A stretch of 64,000 nucleotides of DNA from CAVYEM01 sp963767635 (lineage in GTDB: Bacteria; Vulcanimicrobiota; Vulcanimicrobiia; Vulcanimicrobiales; Vulcanimicrobiaceae). The DNA lies in NCBI GenBank assembly GCA_963767635.1, contig CAVYEM010000002.1, positions 20,105 through 84,104 of the forward strand, in the 5' to 3' direction. The stretch's first letter is position 1. Each line of letters starts with the position of its first letter. Below are positions 10,178-18,664 of the stretch, in pieces. The notes under the pieces were generated by a model, which was given only the letters and a program-made list of their open reading frames with translations, searched no databases and was not told the DNA's origin. Position numbers and translations under genes: made by a program.

Positions 10178-11192
10178 CGTCGCGCACCTTTCCGATGACG
10201 GTGCAAAGCGCGCGCGCGCCTCCAAGCGCCTGCGCAAACGTCTGCAGCCTGTGCGCAGGCAAACTGATCAGCAAGCCGCCCGAAGTTTGCGCATCCGACA
10301 ACGCGACGCGCAGCGCCGGCGAGACTCCGTCGGCAAAATCGGTGAAGTCCGCGTGCAGCGCCGCGTTGTCCTTGCTGCCGCCGGGAACGATGCCGCGCTC
10401 GATCAGTTCGAGGACTCCCGGCATGATCGCAACCTTCGCGCTTTCGATCTCGAGCGCGACCGCGGAAGCGCGCGCCATCTCGGCAGCGTGGCCGAGCAGT
10501 CCGTAGCCGGTGACGTCGGTGGCGGCATGCGCGTGCGCTTGCAGCATTGCCGCGGCGGCGCGATCGTTGAGCGCGATCATCCATGCAACGGCTTCTTCCA
10601 TCGCGCGCTCGTCGATGGCGCCGCGCTGCAGCGCGGTTGCCAGAATGCCCGTCCCGAGCGGCTTGGTAAGAATGAGAATGTCTCCGGGGCGGGCACCCGC
10701 GTTGGTAACGACCGCGTTCGGGTCGATCGTTCCGAGCACTGCCATCCCGTATTTTGGTTCCGGATCTTTGATCGTGTGGCCGCCCACTATCGCGACGCCG
10801 GCTTGCCGCGCAACCTCCGCGCCGCCTTCCAGGATGCGCTGCAGTATCGCCACGTCGAGCGTTCCGATTGGAAACGCGGCGATATTCAGCGCGCTGATCG
10901 GCACGCCGCCCATCGCGTACACGTCGGAAAGCGCGTTGGCTGCAGCGATGCGGCCGAAATCGAACGGATCGTCGACGATGGGCGTGAAAAAGTCGACGGT
11001 CTGCACCAGTGCCAAATCGTCTCGCAGCTTGTACACGCCCGCGTCGTCGGAGGTACCGTAGCCCACTAGGACGCGTTCGTTCGCCGGTGCGGGCAAGCGG
11101 CGCAAGACCTGCGCCAGCTCGGCAGAGCCGAGTTTACTCGCTCAACCCGCGCAGGTCGATAATGCCGTCAGCCGGACGCGTTCGAGTTCCAT
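10155..11192 (-). CDS. selD: Selenide, water dikinase SelD, itself a selenoprotein (UGA = Sec17)
   Basis: Makes selenophosphate from selenide and ATP, the selenium donor for selenocysteine and selenouridine. The visible frame from TTG 11105 lacks the N-terminus. Reading further upstream in the same frame gives ATG 11192 and a perfect SelD start, MELERVRLTALSTCAG, then UGA at 11144-11142, then ASKLGSAELAQVLRRLP. UGA is codon 17, where E. coli SelD has its essential Cys17 and where other SelD proteins carry Sec. Downstream are TSDDAGVY, GGHTIKDPEPKYG and TDVTGYGLLGH. Total 345 aa, the family norm. A SECIS-like hairpin follows the UGA (see that entry). It is the first gene of the selD-glpK-glpD operon. 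The alternative, a TGC to TGA error, would not explain the hairpin. Confidence 0.9.
11099..11144 (-). promoter_or_regulatory. Bacterial SECIS element in selD mRNA
   Basis: The UGA is at 11144-11142. The RNA then forms a perfect 6-bp stem, GGCGCA (11115-11110) with UGCGCC (11104-11099), closing the 5-nt loop GGUCU (11109-11105). In E. coli fdhF the SelB-binding SECIS has the same GGUCU at its apical loop. The spacing from UGA to loop is 32 nt; bacterial SECIS loops usually lie about 16-37 nt downstream. A second hairpin, CUCGGC-UCU-GCCGAG, lies between and could stack under it. Confidence 0.85.
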
Positions 11193-11276
11193 GGCAGGCG
11201 CTTCGCTTCCGGACGTGCATGCTCCGCCGAGTATGTTTCGGGGGCGCGCGCACGGCTTGCGTGTAAGTACGGGACC

Positions 11277-12504
11277 GTGAAAAAGAATCTGCTGTTCATT
11301 CCCGGCCCCGTTACCGTGCCCGAGCAGGTGCTGGCGGCAATGAGCAAGCCGCTCATCGACCACCGCGGGCCGCAATTTGCGGCGCTGGCAAAACGGATCG
11401 ACGAACAGCTGGCACCGATCTTCGGCTGCGGCCGCTCGAATATTCTGCTGCTGGGCTCTTCGGGGACGGGAGCCCTGGAGGCCGCGATCGCGTCGACATT
11501 TTCGCCGGGAGACACCGTGCTGGCTGCTCCCGTGGGCGTTTTCGGCCGCCGGTTGATCGCGATCGCGCAAACGTACGGCATTCACGTCGATGCGCTCGAA
11601 ACGCCTGCGGGCCACGCGCTCGATCCCCTCGCGCTCGCGCGGCGGCTTCGAGAAGATCGCGATCGCCGCTACAAGGGCATCCTGCTCACGCACAACGAGA
11701 CCTCCACAGGCGTGCAAAACGACATGGCGCAGCTCGCGCCCATCGTGGCACGAGCACGGCGCGCTCACGATCGTCGACTCCGTAAGCGGCCTGGGGGCCA
11801 CGGACTTCCGGATGGACGAATGGGGCTACGACATCGTGGTGAGCGCTTCCCAAAAAGTCCTCGCTGCACCGCCCGGCGTTTCGATGGTGGCCGTGAGCCG
11901 GCGCGCATGGAAAGCGATCGAAGCCTCGAAGACGCCGCGCTTTTATTTCGATCTGCTCAAGGCGCGCGAATTCGCGCGTGCGGGACAGACGCCGTGGACG
12001 CCGCCCGTTTCGATTTTATTCGCGCTCGATGCCGCGCTGCGCCACTATCACGCCGAGGGCGCGGACAACGTTGCGCACCGGCACGAGATGTACGCGCGCG
12101 CGATTCGCGACGCGTTTACGGCGCTGGGCCTGAGCGTCTTCTCGCAACCCGGCGCGCATTCGGTAACGGTCGTCGCCGGTAACGTTCCCCAAGGCGTCGA
12201 CGCAGCGACGCTGCTGCGAAAATTACGCGAAGAGCGCAACGTCTGCCTGTCCGGCGGACAGCTCGAACTCAAAGGTAAGATCGTGCGCATGGGGACGATG
12301 GGCGACGTTTCGCAGACCGACGTGCTCGGTGCGCTGGGCGCGCTGGAGATTGCGCTGCTCGAATACAACGTTCCGGTTCGCGTGGGCGCCGGCGTGCAAG
12401 CCGCGCTGCGCGTGTTTCTGCACATGGCCGCCGGAACTAGACACGATGCCGAGCAAAGATCGGATGGACGAACGGACGCGCAAACCACGGCAGCGATGCA
12501 ATGA
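11277..12504 (+). CDS. Class V PLP aminotransferase, alanine-glyoxylate/serine-pyruvate type (frameshifted)
   Basis: PLP-dependent aminotransferase. The N-terminus FIPGPVTVPEQVL and HRGPQF are typical of the AGXT/serine-pyruvate group. The PLP region shows LGSSGTGALEAA, THNETSTGV, IVDSVSGLGA and the Schiff-base lysine in VSASQKVLAAPPG. The frame breaks near 11748; dropping one base rejoins it. Start GTG 11277 is supported by position only, with a weak ribosome site. It diverges from selD across 84 bases. Its last 68 bases overlap the 3' end of the convergent cvpA-like gene, and the final 20 or so residues look unlike the family, so an unseen indel near the end is possible. A selenocysteine-lyase role is not supported: the sequence is of the AGXT type, not NifS/SufS. 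Confidence 0.85.
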
Positions 12505-12967
12505 TCTTCTCGTCCACCGCTCGATTGGGTTGCGTGATGTATGCGGCCAGCGTCGAACGATGCAGATCGGCGCGAATGTCGCGCGAAAGCGGAAAGAACA
12601 GCGCGATGTAGAGGATCGCCCAAACGCCGATCAGGCCTTTGAGCAACCCGATGGCCCCCCCGGCAAGCGCGTTTCCCAAGCCCAGCACCGGCAGCTTGGC
12701 GACGGCGTTGAGCATGCGCGCCAGAATCAGAATTGCCACATACGTCGCGATGCCGACCAGGAACATCGCGACGACGTGCGCCGAACCGGCGCCCAAGTGC
12801 AGCGCATTTGCCAGCGTACCGTCGAACGCGCCGTTGTAGAACCAGGGCGTGATGAGCGAACAAACGAGCGCGATCGCTCCCGAGAGTTCCATCACGAATC
12901 CGCGCTTGTAACCCTTGAGGGTGGCGATCAGCAGGATCGCGCCGATCAGGATATCGGGCCAGACCAT
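12437..12967 (-). CDS. CvpA-family membrane protein
   Basis: A 176-residue protein with about four hydrophobic helices. It starts MVWPDILIGAILLIA, with a following GYKRGFVMELSG turn typical of CvpA (colicin V production) proteins. The function in this family is not settled; it is linked to envelope maintenance. GAGG precedes ATG 12967, and only one base separates it from the pheT stop, so it is co-translated with pheST. The gene overlaps the end of the convergent aminotransferase. Confidence 0.75.
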   Translation of the reverse strand: MVWPDILIGAILLIATLKGYKRGFVMELSGAIALVCSLITPWFYNGAFDGTLANALHLGAGSAHVVAMFLVGIATYVAILILARMLNAVAKLPVLGLGNALAGGAIGLLKGLIGVWAILYIALFFPLSRDIRADLHRSTLAAYITQPNRAVDEKIIASLPWFARPFVHPIFARHRV

Positions 12968-12968
12968 C

Positions 12969-15332
12969 TCAACCTCTTTGAACGATGCCGAATTCGGCCG
13001 CGAGCGCCGATAGCGCCCGTCCGATCGCCGCATCCGCCTCTTCGTCCGTAATGGTGGCATCGCTGCGTTGCAGCGTAACGCGCACCGCCAAACTTTTCTT
13101 CTCGGAAGGGATCTGCGCGCCGCGGTATTCGTCGAAGGCCCGCACGCCGGTGCACAGGGAGCCGATGCTTTGCGCGACGACATGCTCGACGGTCGCAGCC
13201 GCAACGTCGGGATCGCACAGCAGCCCGAGATCGCGATACGTCGAAGGATACTTCGACGGCGGCCGATACAGCGGCGCGACGTAGTCAGGGAACCGCTGCA
13301 GAAAGATCCAGCATCCGTACACGGGCAAAGCGACGTCGAATGCTTTCTGCACGCGCGGATCGACCTGGCAGACGAACGCGATCTCACGTCCGTCGAGCAG
13401 CACCGCGGCAGTCTTACCGGGATGCGCGCCGTTGCGCGCGTCCGCAGCGTATTCGAAATCGCGCCGTCCGGTGAGCGCGTGCAGCAGCGCGTCCGTATCG
13501 CCTTTGAGCGCGAGAAAGTGCGAGTCGCGCCAAGCAGGTTCGTCCAGCGGCCGCGCGCTAAAAGCGAAGCCGACCATCGGCGTTTCCAGCGGTTGAGCGT
13601 CTTCGCGATAAAACACGTGGCCGATCTCGAAAATGCGCTGCGGTTCTTCAATGCGCGCGAAGTACTGCATAAACGCGGGGCCCAGCGCAAAACGCAGATA
13701 GCGCTGATCCTCGGAGAGCGGATTGAGTACCTCCACCGGAGTGAACGATGGATGCAGCCCCGCACGCTCCAAGCGCTCGGCGATCTGCGCACCGTGAAGG
13801 GCGATGCTGGCGATTTCGCGGTAGCCGAGCGCGCATAGCGTGCGCGCGATGCAGTCTTCCATTTCGAAGCCGGTGCTGCGAATGTGGTGCTGCGCGATCG
13901 CCGGGACTGCGCTCTCGATGCGTTCGTAGCCGACCATGCGCGCTATCTCTTCCACGACGTCGGCCGCGCCGCTCACGTCGCGCCGCCAGGCCGGCGGCGT
14001 AACCAGTACCCGGCCGTCGCCGTGCGGAAGCACCGCAAAGCCCAAGCGGTCCAAATGCTCGCAGATCTCCACGATGCTCAGTTCGTAGCCCAGCAGCCGC
14101 TTCACGTCGCGCGCGTCGAAATCGATCGGAGGCGCGGATGCGAGCTCTTCGCCGAACGCTTGCGCAGGATGCGCGCTCGCGCCCTGCGCCGCGAGCAGAT
14201 GCGCCGCACGCCGTGCGCCGAAATCCGTGAGCGCGAGCGCAAGCGACTTCTCGTGCCGGGTGCTCGCTTCGGTTCGGATGCCAAGCCGCGCGCTCGTGCG
14301 CCGAATGCGAATCCCGGTAAAGTTCGCGCTTTCCAGCAGTATCGCTCGCGTGTTTGCGGTGACTTCGCCGGCTTTGCCGCCTTTTAGGCCGGCCAAGCCT
14401 TCGGCGCCGCGCGCGCTTGCGATGACGAGGTCCGCGCACGAGAGCCGGTGCTCTTCGTCGTCGAGAGTCACCAGCTGTTCGCCCTCCACTGCATCGCGCA
14501 CAATCAAGCGCCCACCGGGGATCTTTGCGTCGTCGTAAAAGTGCAAAGGCTGTCCGGTTTCCAGCATCACGTAGTTCGAAATGTCGACCACGGTGTTGAT
14601 CGGCCGTTGACCTGCGAGCGCAAGGCGGATGCGCAGCCAGGCGGGCGAAATGCCGGCGCGCACGCCGGTGAATCGCTGCACGACGAACCGCCGGCAATCC
14701 GGCGATGCGATCTCGACGCGCGGCGGCGGCTCTTCATCGGCTTGGACGGCGTATTCGAACGACGGCAACCGCAGCGGCACGGCTTGGTACGCCGCCAGTT
14801 CGCGCGCAAGGCCGATCATCGACATCGCGTCCACTCGGTTGCTCGTAACGTCGACGTCCAGCACCGCTTCGGTCAGACGGAAGTGTTCGACCACGTCCGT
14901 TCCCGGCTGCAGCGACGGCTCGAGCTGCAGAATGCCGTCCTCGAACCACTCCGCCGGCAGCGCGAGCTCGTCGGCCGAGATCATCATGCCTTCCGACTGC
15001 ACCCCACGCATGGCGCGCCGTTCGATTTTGAGTTGCGGCAACTGCGCGCCCACGATCGCGACGGGGATCGTCTGCCCGCGCTCGACGTTCGTGGCCGCTG
15101 TGGCGATCGTCAGCAACGCGCCGTTGCCTACGTCGATCCCCGCAACTTGCAGGCGATCGGCGTTCGGATGTTTTTCGAGCGTCTCGATCCGTCCGACGAG
15201 CACGCCCGTCACGACCGGGCGCTCTTCGATTGCGTCGACGGGAAATCCGATTTGCGCGAGCAGCTCGGCAATCTGGGGCGCGTTCGCGGGGAGATCGACG
15301 TATTCGCGAAGCCACGCAACGGGAACTTTCAC
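12969..15332 (-). CDS. pheT: Phenylalanyl-tRNA synthetase beta subunit
   Basis: Large subunit of the (alpha-beta)2 enzyme charging tRNA-Phe. The N-terminus MKVPVAWLREYVDLP and the EMAP-type tRNA-binding part (HPNADRLQVAGID) are standard. B3/B4 editing domain and B5 follow (VVEEIARMVGYERIESAVP). The C-terminal anticodon-binding domain is also present, with YPSTYRDLGLLCD. Length 787 aa, normal, and the frame is intact. It lies 25 bases downstream of pheS and 1 base upstream of the cvpA-like gene. Confidence 0.96.
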   Translation of the reverse strand: MKVPVAWLREYVDLPANAPQIAELLAQIGFPVDAIEERPVVTGVLVGRIETLEKHPNADRLQVAGIDVGNGALLTIATAATNVERGQTIPVAIVGAQLPQLKIERRAMRGVQSEGMMISADELALPAEWFEDGILQLEPSLQPGTDVVEHFRLTEAVLDVDVTSNRVDAMSMIGLARELAAYQAVPLRLPSFEYAVQADEEPPPRVEIASPDCRRFVVQRFTGVRAGISPAWLRIRLALAGQRPINTVVDISNYVMLETGQPLHFYDDAKIPGGRLIVRDAVEGEQLVTLDDEEHRLSCADLVIASARGAEGLAGLKGGKAGEVTANTRAILLESANFTGIRIRRTSARLGIRTEASTRHEKSLALALTDFGARRAAHLLAAQGASAHPAQAFGEELASAPPIDFDARDVKRLLGYELSIVEICEHLDRLGFAVLPHGDGRVLVTPPAWRRDVSGAADVVEEIARMVGYERIESAVPAIAQHHIRSTGFEMEDCIARTLCALGYREIASIALHGAQIAERLERAGLHPSFTPVEVLNPLSEDQRYLRFALGPAFMQYFARIEEPQRIFEIGHVFYREDAQPLETPMVGFAFSARPLDEPAWRDSHFLALKGDTDALLHALTGRRDFEYAADARNGAHPGKTAAVLLDGREIAFVCQVDPRVQKAFDVALPVYGCWIFLQRFPDYVAPLYRPPSKYPSTYRDLGLLCDPDVAAATVEHVVAQSIGSLCTGVRAFDEYRGAQIPSEKKSLAVRVTLQRSDATITDEEADAAIGRALSALAAEFGIVQRG

Positions 15333-15357
15333 GGGATTCTCAGCGCCTTAACCACGC

Positions 15358-16398
15358 TTATTGCAGCTGGTACAAGAAGTCGGGATCGTTTTCGTAAAAG
15401 CGCCGGATGTCGTCGACGTCGTACCGCACCAGCGCCATCCGCTCCACGCCGAAGCCGAACGCCCATCCGGAATATACGGACGGATCGAAATCCATGTTGC
15501 GCAGGACATTGGGATGCACCATTCCCGATCCACCCAGTTCTATCCAGCCGGATCCTCCACACATTCGGCACGCGCCGCCGTTGCCGCGGCAGAGCGGGCA
15601 CGTCGTATCGACTTCGGCGCTTGGCTCCGTAAAGGGAAAGAACGACGGCCGGAAACGCACCTGTTGTTCGCGGCCGAACAGTTCCCGGCACATTCCTGTG
15701 AGCATGCCCTTGAGGTGTCCCATGTGCACGTCGTCCCCGACCAGCAGACCTTCGATCTGCGTGAACTGAAAAAGATGTCGCGCGTCGACGGCGTCGCGGC
15801 GATAGCAGCGGCCCGGCACGACGACGGCAAGCGGAGGACGATGCTGCTGCATCGTGCGGATCTGCATCGGCGAGGTGTGCGGCCGCAGCAGCAGGCTATC
15901 CGTCAAGAAGAACGAGTCGAAACCTTCGCGCGCCGGATGATCGGGCGGAATGTTGAGCGCATCGAAATTATAGTATTCCGGCTCGATCTCCGGACCCAGC
16001 ACTACGGCGAAGCCGTGGTTTTGAAAGAACCGGCAGACGTCGCTCACCACGCGCCGAATGGGATGAATGGATCCGATGCTCGCCGCATTCGCGGGAAACG
16101 TTACGTCGATCCGTTCGGAGAGCTGCGTTTCGAATGTACGCGACTCCAGGGCATCGGCGACGGACTGCAGCGCAGTCTCCATCGCCTGCACGGCATTGTT
16201 GATCGCGTTGCCGGCGCTTGGGCGCTCGTTCGCGGGCAGCCGGCCGATGCTGCGCCGCAGCAGCGTGATCTCGCCGCTGCGTCCCAAGTACGCCACGCGA
16301 ACCGCGTCCAGCGCCTTGGCATCGCGCGTTTCGCGGAGCGCTTCGTCAAAGCGCTCTCGTACTTCCAAGAGCCGCCGATCCAAATCGTTCATGATCAT
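15358..16398 (-). CDS. pheS: Phenylalanyl-tRNA synthetase alpha subunit
   Basis: Catalytic class II synthetase subunit. An N-terminal coiled coil is followed by motif 2 region GRCYRRDAVDARHLFQFTQIEG and motif 3 GWAFGFGVERMAL. Between them lies a four-cysteine insert (CPLCRGN...CRMCGGSGW) that some bacterial PheS carry and that could bind zinc. Length 346 aa. ATG 16398 and a second ATG two codons later are both possible; neither has a clear ribosome site. A strong intrinsic terminator ends only 36 bases upstream, so expression probably depends on read-through (see terminator entry). Confidence 0.95.
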   Translation of the reverse strand: MIMNDLDRRLLEVRERFDEALRETRDAKALDAVRVAYLGRSGEITLLRRSIGRLPANERPSAGNAINNAVQAMETALQSVADALESRTFETQLSERIDVTFPANAASIGSIHPIRRVVSDVCRFFQNHGFAVVLGPEIEPEYYNFDALNIPPDHPAREGFDSFFLTDSLLLRPHTSPMQIRTMQQHRPPLAVVVPGRCYRRDAVDARHLFQFTQIEGLLVGDDVHMGHLKGMLTGMCRELFGREQQVRFRPSFFPFTEPSAEVDTTCPLCRGNGGACRMCGGSGWIELGGSGMVHPNVLRNMDFDPSVYSGWAFGFGVERMALVRYDVDDIRRFYENDPDFLYQLQ

Positions 16399-16433
16399 CG
16401 TACCGGTGTGTGATGCCGCGCTACGGAGCCTGC

Positions 16434-16468
16434 AATAAAAAGCGCCCGGACATACTGTTCCGAGCGCT
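16434..16468 (-). terminator. Intrinsic terminator or attenuator upstream of pheS
   Basis: In the leftward RNA, AGCGCUCGGA pairs with UCCGGGCGCU (10 bp, one G-U) around an 8-nt loop, followed by UUUUUAUU. It lies between the yqzL-like gene and pheS. No promoter fits in the 36 bases left before pheS, so it may attenuate pheST transcription. Confidence 0.8.
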
Positions 16469-16495
16469 TGAGGAATTCTTCTTTTTCGCCGTGGG

Positions 16496-16600
16496 TCAGG
16501 TTGCGGGCGCCGAGGTCGGATGGAGTTGCCGGTATATCAGATAGGCGTTGATCGATCCGGTGTCTTTGAACAGTTTCCAAAAGAATTCGGAGGTCGCCAT
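16496..16600 (-). CDS. YqzL-like small protein (34 aa)
   Basis: A short gene reading MATSEFFWKLFKDTGSINAY and continuing LIYRQLHPTSAPAT. The pattern FWK-F-x-x-TGSI-x-AYL-x-Y matches what I remember of the YqzL family of tiny Bacillus proteins of unknown function. The start ATG 16600 has AAGGAG about 13 bases upstream, a long spacing. Three Phe codons in the first eleven residues also suit a pheST leader peptide, so a regulatory role is the alternative. It is preceded by a promoter at 16662-16670 and followed by the terminator before pheS. Confidence 0.6.
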   Translation of the reverse strand: MATSEFFWKLFKDTGSINAYLIYRQLHPTSAPAT

Positions 16601-16661
16601 CGGCTTTATGCTTCTCCTTCTTTGCGGCGTTTTTGCTCCGCACGCCCGTGCGAATGGGTGC

Positions 16662-16670
16662 AGTATAACA
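16662..16670 (-). promoter_or_regulatory. Extended -10 promoter for yqzL-like/pheST
   Basis: Leftward TGTTATACT matches an extended -10 element (TGn-TATAAT, 5 of 6). No good -35 is seen at 17 bases, as expected for extended -10 promoters. It lies about 60 bases before the yqzL-like ATG, in the gap after the rRNA methylase gene. Confidence 0.5.
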
Positions 16671-16744
16671 TGCGACTTATGCGCACGATAGTCTTGACTT
16701 TTTCTGCCGCGTGGACTGCCTTGACAACGCCACGGAAGAGGGTT

Positions 16745-17525
16745 TTATGCTGAACGATGCTGGTGCTTGGTTGCTTCGTACAAGGCAATTGAGCCGGCGA
16801 CTGCGGCGTTCAGGCTTTCTGACGGCGCGTGCATCGGAATCGACCCGAACCTCCCGCACAGGGCTTCCCATGGCCCCAGGCCGCGCCGCTCGTGGCCGAC
16901 GATCAGGAGCGTGCGCGCTTCCCATGCCAGGGTTGCCAGCGGGCTTGCATGGGCCGCTAACCCCGTAACTTGCCAGCCGGCAAGTAAGCCGGCTGAGCTG
17001 CGCCGGTTCGGCGACCGCAACGCGCCGGCGAAACAGTGCCCCCATTGCGGCGCGGACGACCTTGGGGTGATGCGGCTCGACCCCTAGCGCGCCGAAAATC
17101 ACGCGGTCCACGCCGAACGCCTCGGCAGTCCGCAGCAGCGTTCCCGCATTGCCGGGATCGCCGACGTCGGCCAGCGCCAAAACTACGCCGGCGTCCCGCA
17201 GCAAGTCCGTCGCGTCCCAAAGTTCGAGCGGCGCGACGGCAAGCACGCCACTGGGCGTGTGCACGTCGGATATTTTGCGCATCGCACGCTCGTCGATCAG
17301 ATAGACGGGCGTGCCGCGGGCTTCCAGTTCCTTTGCGGCCGGAGTCTGCTCGTACGCTTGCGCCGTGACGAACAGCGAGCGTATCTGCGTGCCGCTGTGC
17401 ATCGCTTCGCTTAGCAACGTCGGGCCCTCGAAGGAGAATGCGCGATGTTCGCGTCGTCCCTGCTTTGTAAGGAGATCGCGCGCCGGCTCGAGGCGCGGGT
17501 TATGCGCGCCGAGAGCGATAGGCAC
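16745..17525 (-). CDS. SpoU/TrmH-family RNA 2'-O-methyltransferase (frameshifted)
   Basis: SAM-dependent ribose methylase with the alpha/beta-knot fold. An N-terminal substrate domain (FSFEGPTLLSEA) is followed by motif 1 ADVGDPGNAGTLLRTAEAFG, motif 2 LLIVGHERRGLG and motif 3 IPMHAPSESLNAAVAGSI. The C-terminal third is in another frame; removing one base near 16980 connects it. Start GTG 17525 is chosen because homology begins at once (ALGAHNPRLEPARDLL). It overlaps the upstream membrane-protein gene by 26 bases. The rRNA or tRNA target is not predictable. Confidence 0.85.
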
Positions 17526-17700
17526 GCAGCGCGATCCATGCCAAGCCGGAAACGATAGCCGCAATGATGACGGCGATGCGATCGTTGAAATGGTGCGGCA
17601 CGAGATACCGCAGCAGCAGCACGGTCAGCGCGACGAACATGACCAGCCACGCCAGCAGCCAGAGCAATTCTTGACCGATCGACGAGTGCGCGCGTTGCAC
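17500..17700 (-). CDS. Small membrane protein with two transmembrane segments
   Basis: A 66-residue protein with two hydrophobic helices (residues about 10-30 and 38-58) and a basic C-terminal tail. Start GTG 17700 has AAGGAG 5 bases upstream. Family unknown to me. It overlaps the start of the rRNA methylase gene, so the two are probably co-expressed. Confidence 0.6.
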   Translation of the reverse strand: MQRAHSSIGQELLWLLAWLVMFVALTVLLLRYLVPHHFNDRIAVIIAAIVSGLAWIALRAYRSRRA

Positions 17701-17749
17701 GCTTGCTCCTTACGAGGTCGGCATCGAGTTTCCCTGAAAGTACGCGTGC

Positions 17750-18283
17750 ATGCAGGATCGCCCGCAAGTCGTACGCACCGAGCGCCTCTACAAGGGACGG
17801 GTGTTCTCCGTGCGCGCCGATACCGTGATTCAAGATGGCAAAGAGCGCCGGCTCGACATCGTCGAGCATCCCGGCTCGTTTGCGATCGCGCCGGTGCCCG
17901 ATGAGGGACGCTTGGTGCTCGTGGGACAGTACCGCCATGCTGCGGGACAATTGCTGTGGGAACTCCCCGCCGGCACGGCCGAAGAGGACGAGGACTGCGA
18001 AGCTGGTGCGCGACGCGAGCTGCGCGAGGAAACCGGTTACACCGCCGATCGGCTCGAGCTGCTCTGCGCGGTCTATCCGACGCCGGGCTTTTGCACCGAA
18101 CGCGTGCATATTTACGCGGCCTACGGCCTGCACGCCGGTCCCCAGCACTTGGAGGACGACGAGCGCATCGAGGTTCGCGAAGTTTCGTTCGCGCAGGCTT
18201 GGCAAATGCAGGCAAGCGGCCAGATTATCGACATGAAGACGGTGACGGCGCTTCTGTGGCTGGCCGGCCGGCCGGATAAATAA
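17750..18283 (+). CDS. Nudix hydrolase, ADP-ribose pyrophosphatase type
   Basis: Hydrolyses a nucleoside diphosphate linked to another moiety, most likely ADP-ribose. The N-terminal beta strands and VEHPGSFAIAPV are typical of the NudF/ADPRase group. The Nudix box runs from GTAEEDEDCEAGARRELREE to the following TGY, with REL-x-EE-x-G intact. Length 177 aa. It diverges from the small membrane protein gene. The ribosome site before ATG 17750 is weak. Confidence 0.88.
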   Translation: MQDRPQVVRTERLYKGRVFSVRADTVIQDGKERRLDIVEHPGSFAIAPVPDEGRLVLVGQYRHAAGQLLWELPAGTAEEDEDCEAGARRELREETGYTADRLELLCAVYPTPGFCTERVHIYAAYGLHAGPQHLEDDERIEVREVSFAQAWQMQASGQIIDMKTVTALLWLAGRPDK

Positions 18284-18383
18284 GTTTCCATAAGAGTCGA
18301 TAATCTATGTACGAAGCTGCTACGGAATGTGCTACTGTTGCGTTTAGTAACTGTGGCGGTTTCTGCCATGGAGGTATTAGCAC

Positions 18384-18659
18384 GTGGAGACTCCGCGAGA
18401 CATCAATGCGGTCTTGAAATATCTGCTCAGCGAAGGCACGGATGCCGCAACGCAGACCGTTTTAGCCCCCGAAGACGAAGCCTATCTCAACAAACTGATC
18501 GCAGCTGTCCGCGCGGGCAAGCGGGCGGTGCTCATCGTCGAAGACTCGGACGACAAGCTGAAGTACATGTTCAGCAATGCGTCCCGCGCCGAAGCGGTGA
18601 GCATGTTGGGCAAAGTCATCGAAGCGACCGGCCGTCGCTTGGCCAACGGCGACGATTAG
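18384..18659 (+). CDS. Hypothetical protein, 91 aa
   Basis: A soluble, mostly helical protein of 91 residues with an acidic C-terminus, including a segment AVLIVEDSDDKLKYMFSN. I do not recognise the family. Start GTG 18384 has GGAGG 10 bases upstream. It ends 5 bases before the convergent serine hydrolase gene. Confidence 0.6.
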   Translation: METPRDINAVLKYLLSEGTDAATQTVLAPEDEAYLNKLIAAVRAGKRAVLIVEDSDDKLKYMFSNASRAEAVSMLGKVIEATGRRLANGDD

Positions 18660-18664
18660 GACGA

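Noticed and set aside
11277..12504. Selenocysteine lyase partner of SelD
   Set aside because: The class V aminotransferase has the AGXT/serine-pyruvate start and motifs, not those of NifS/SufS, and is divergently placed.
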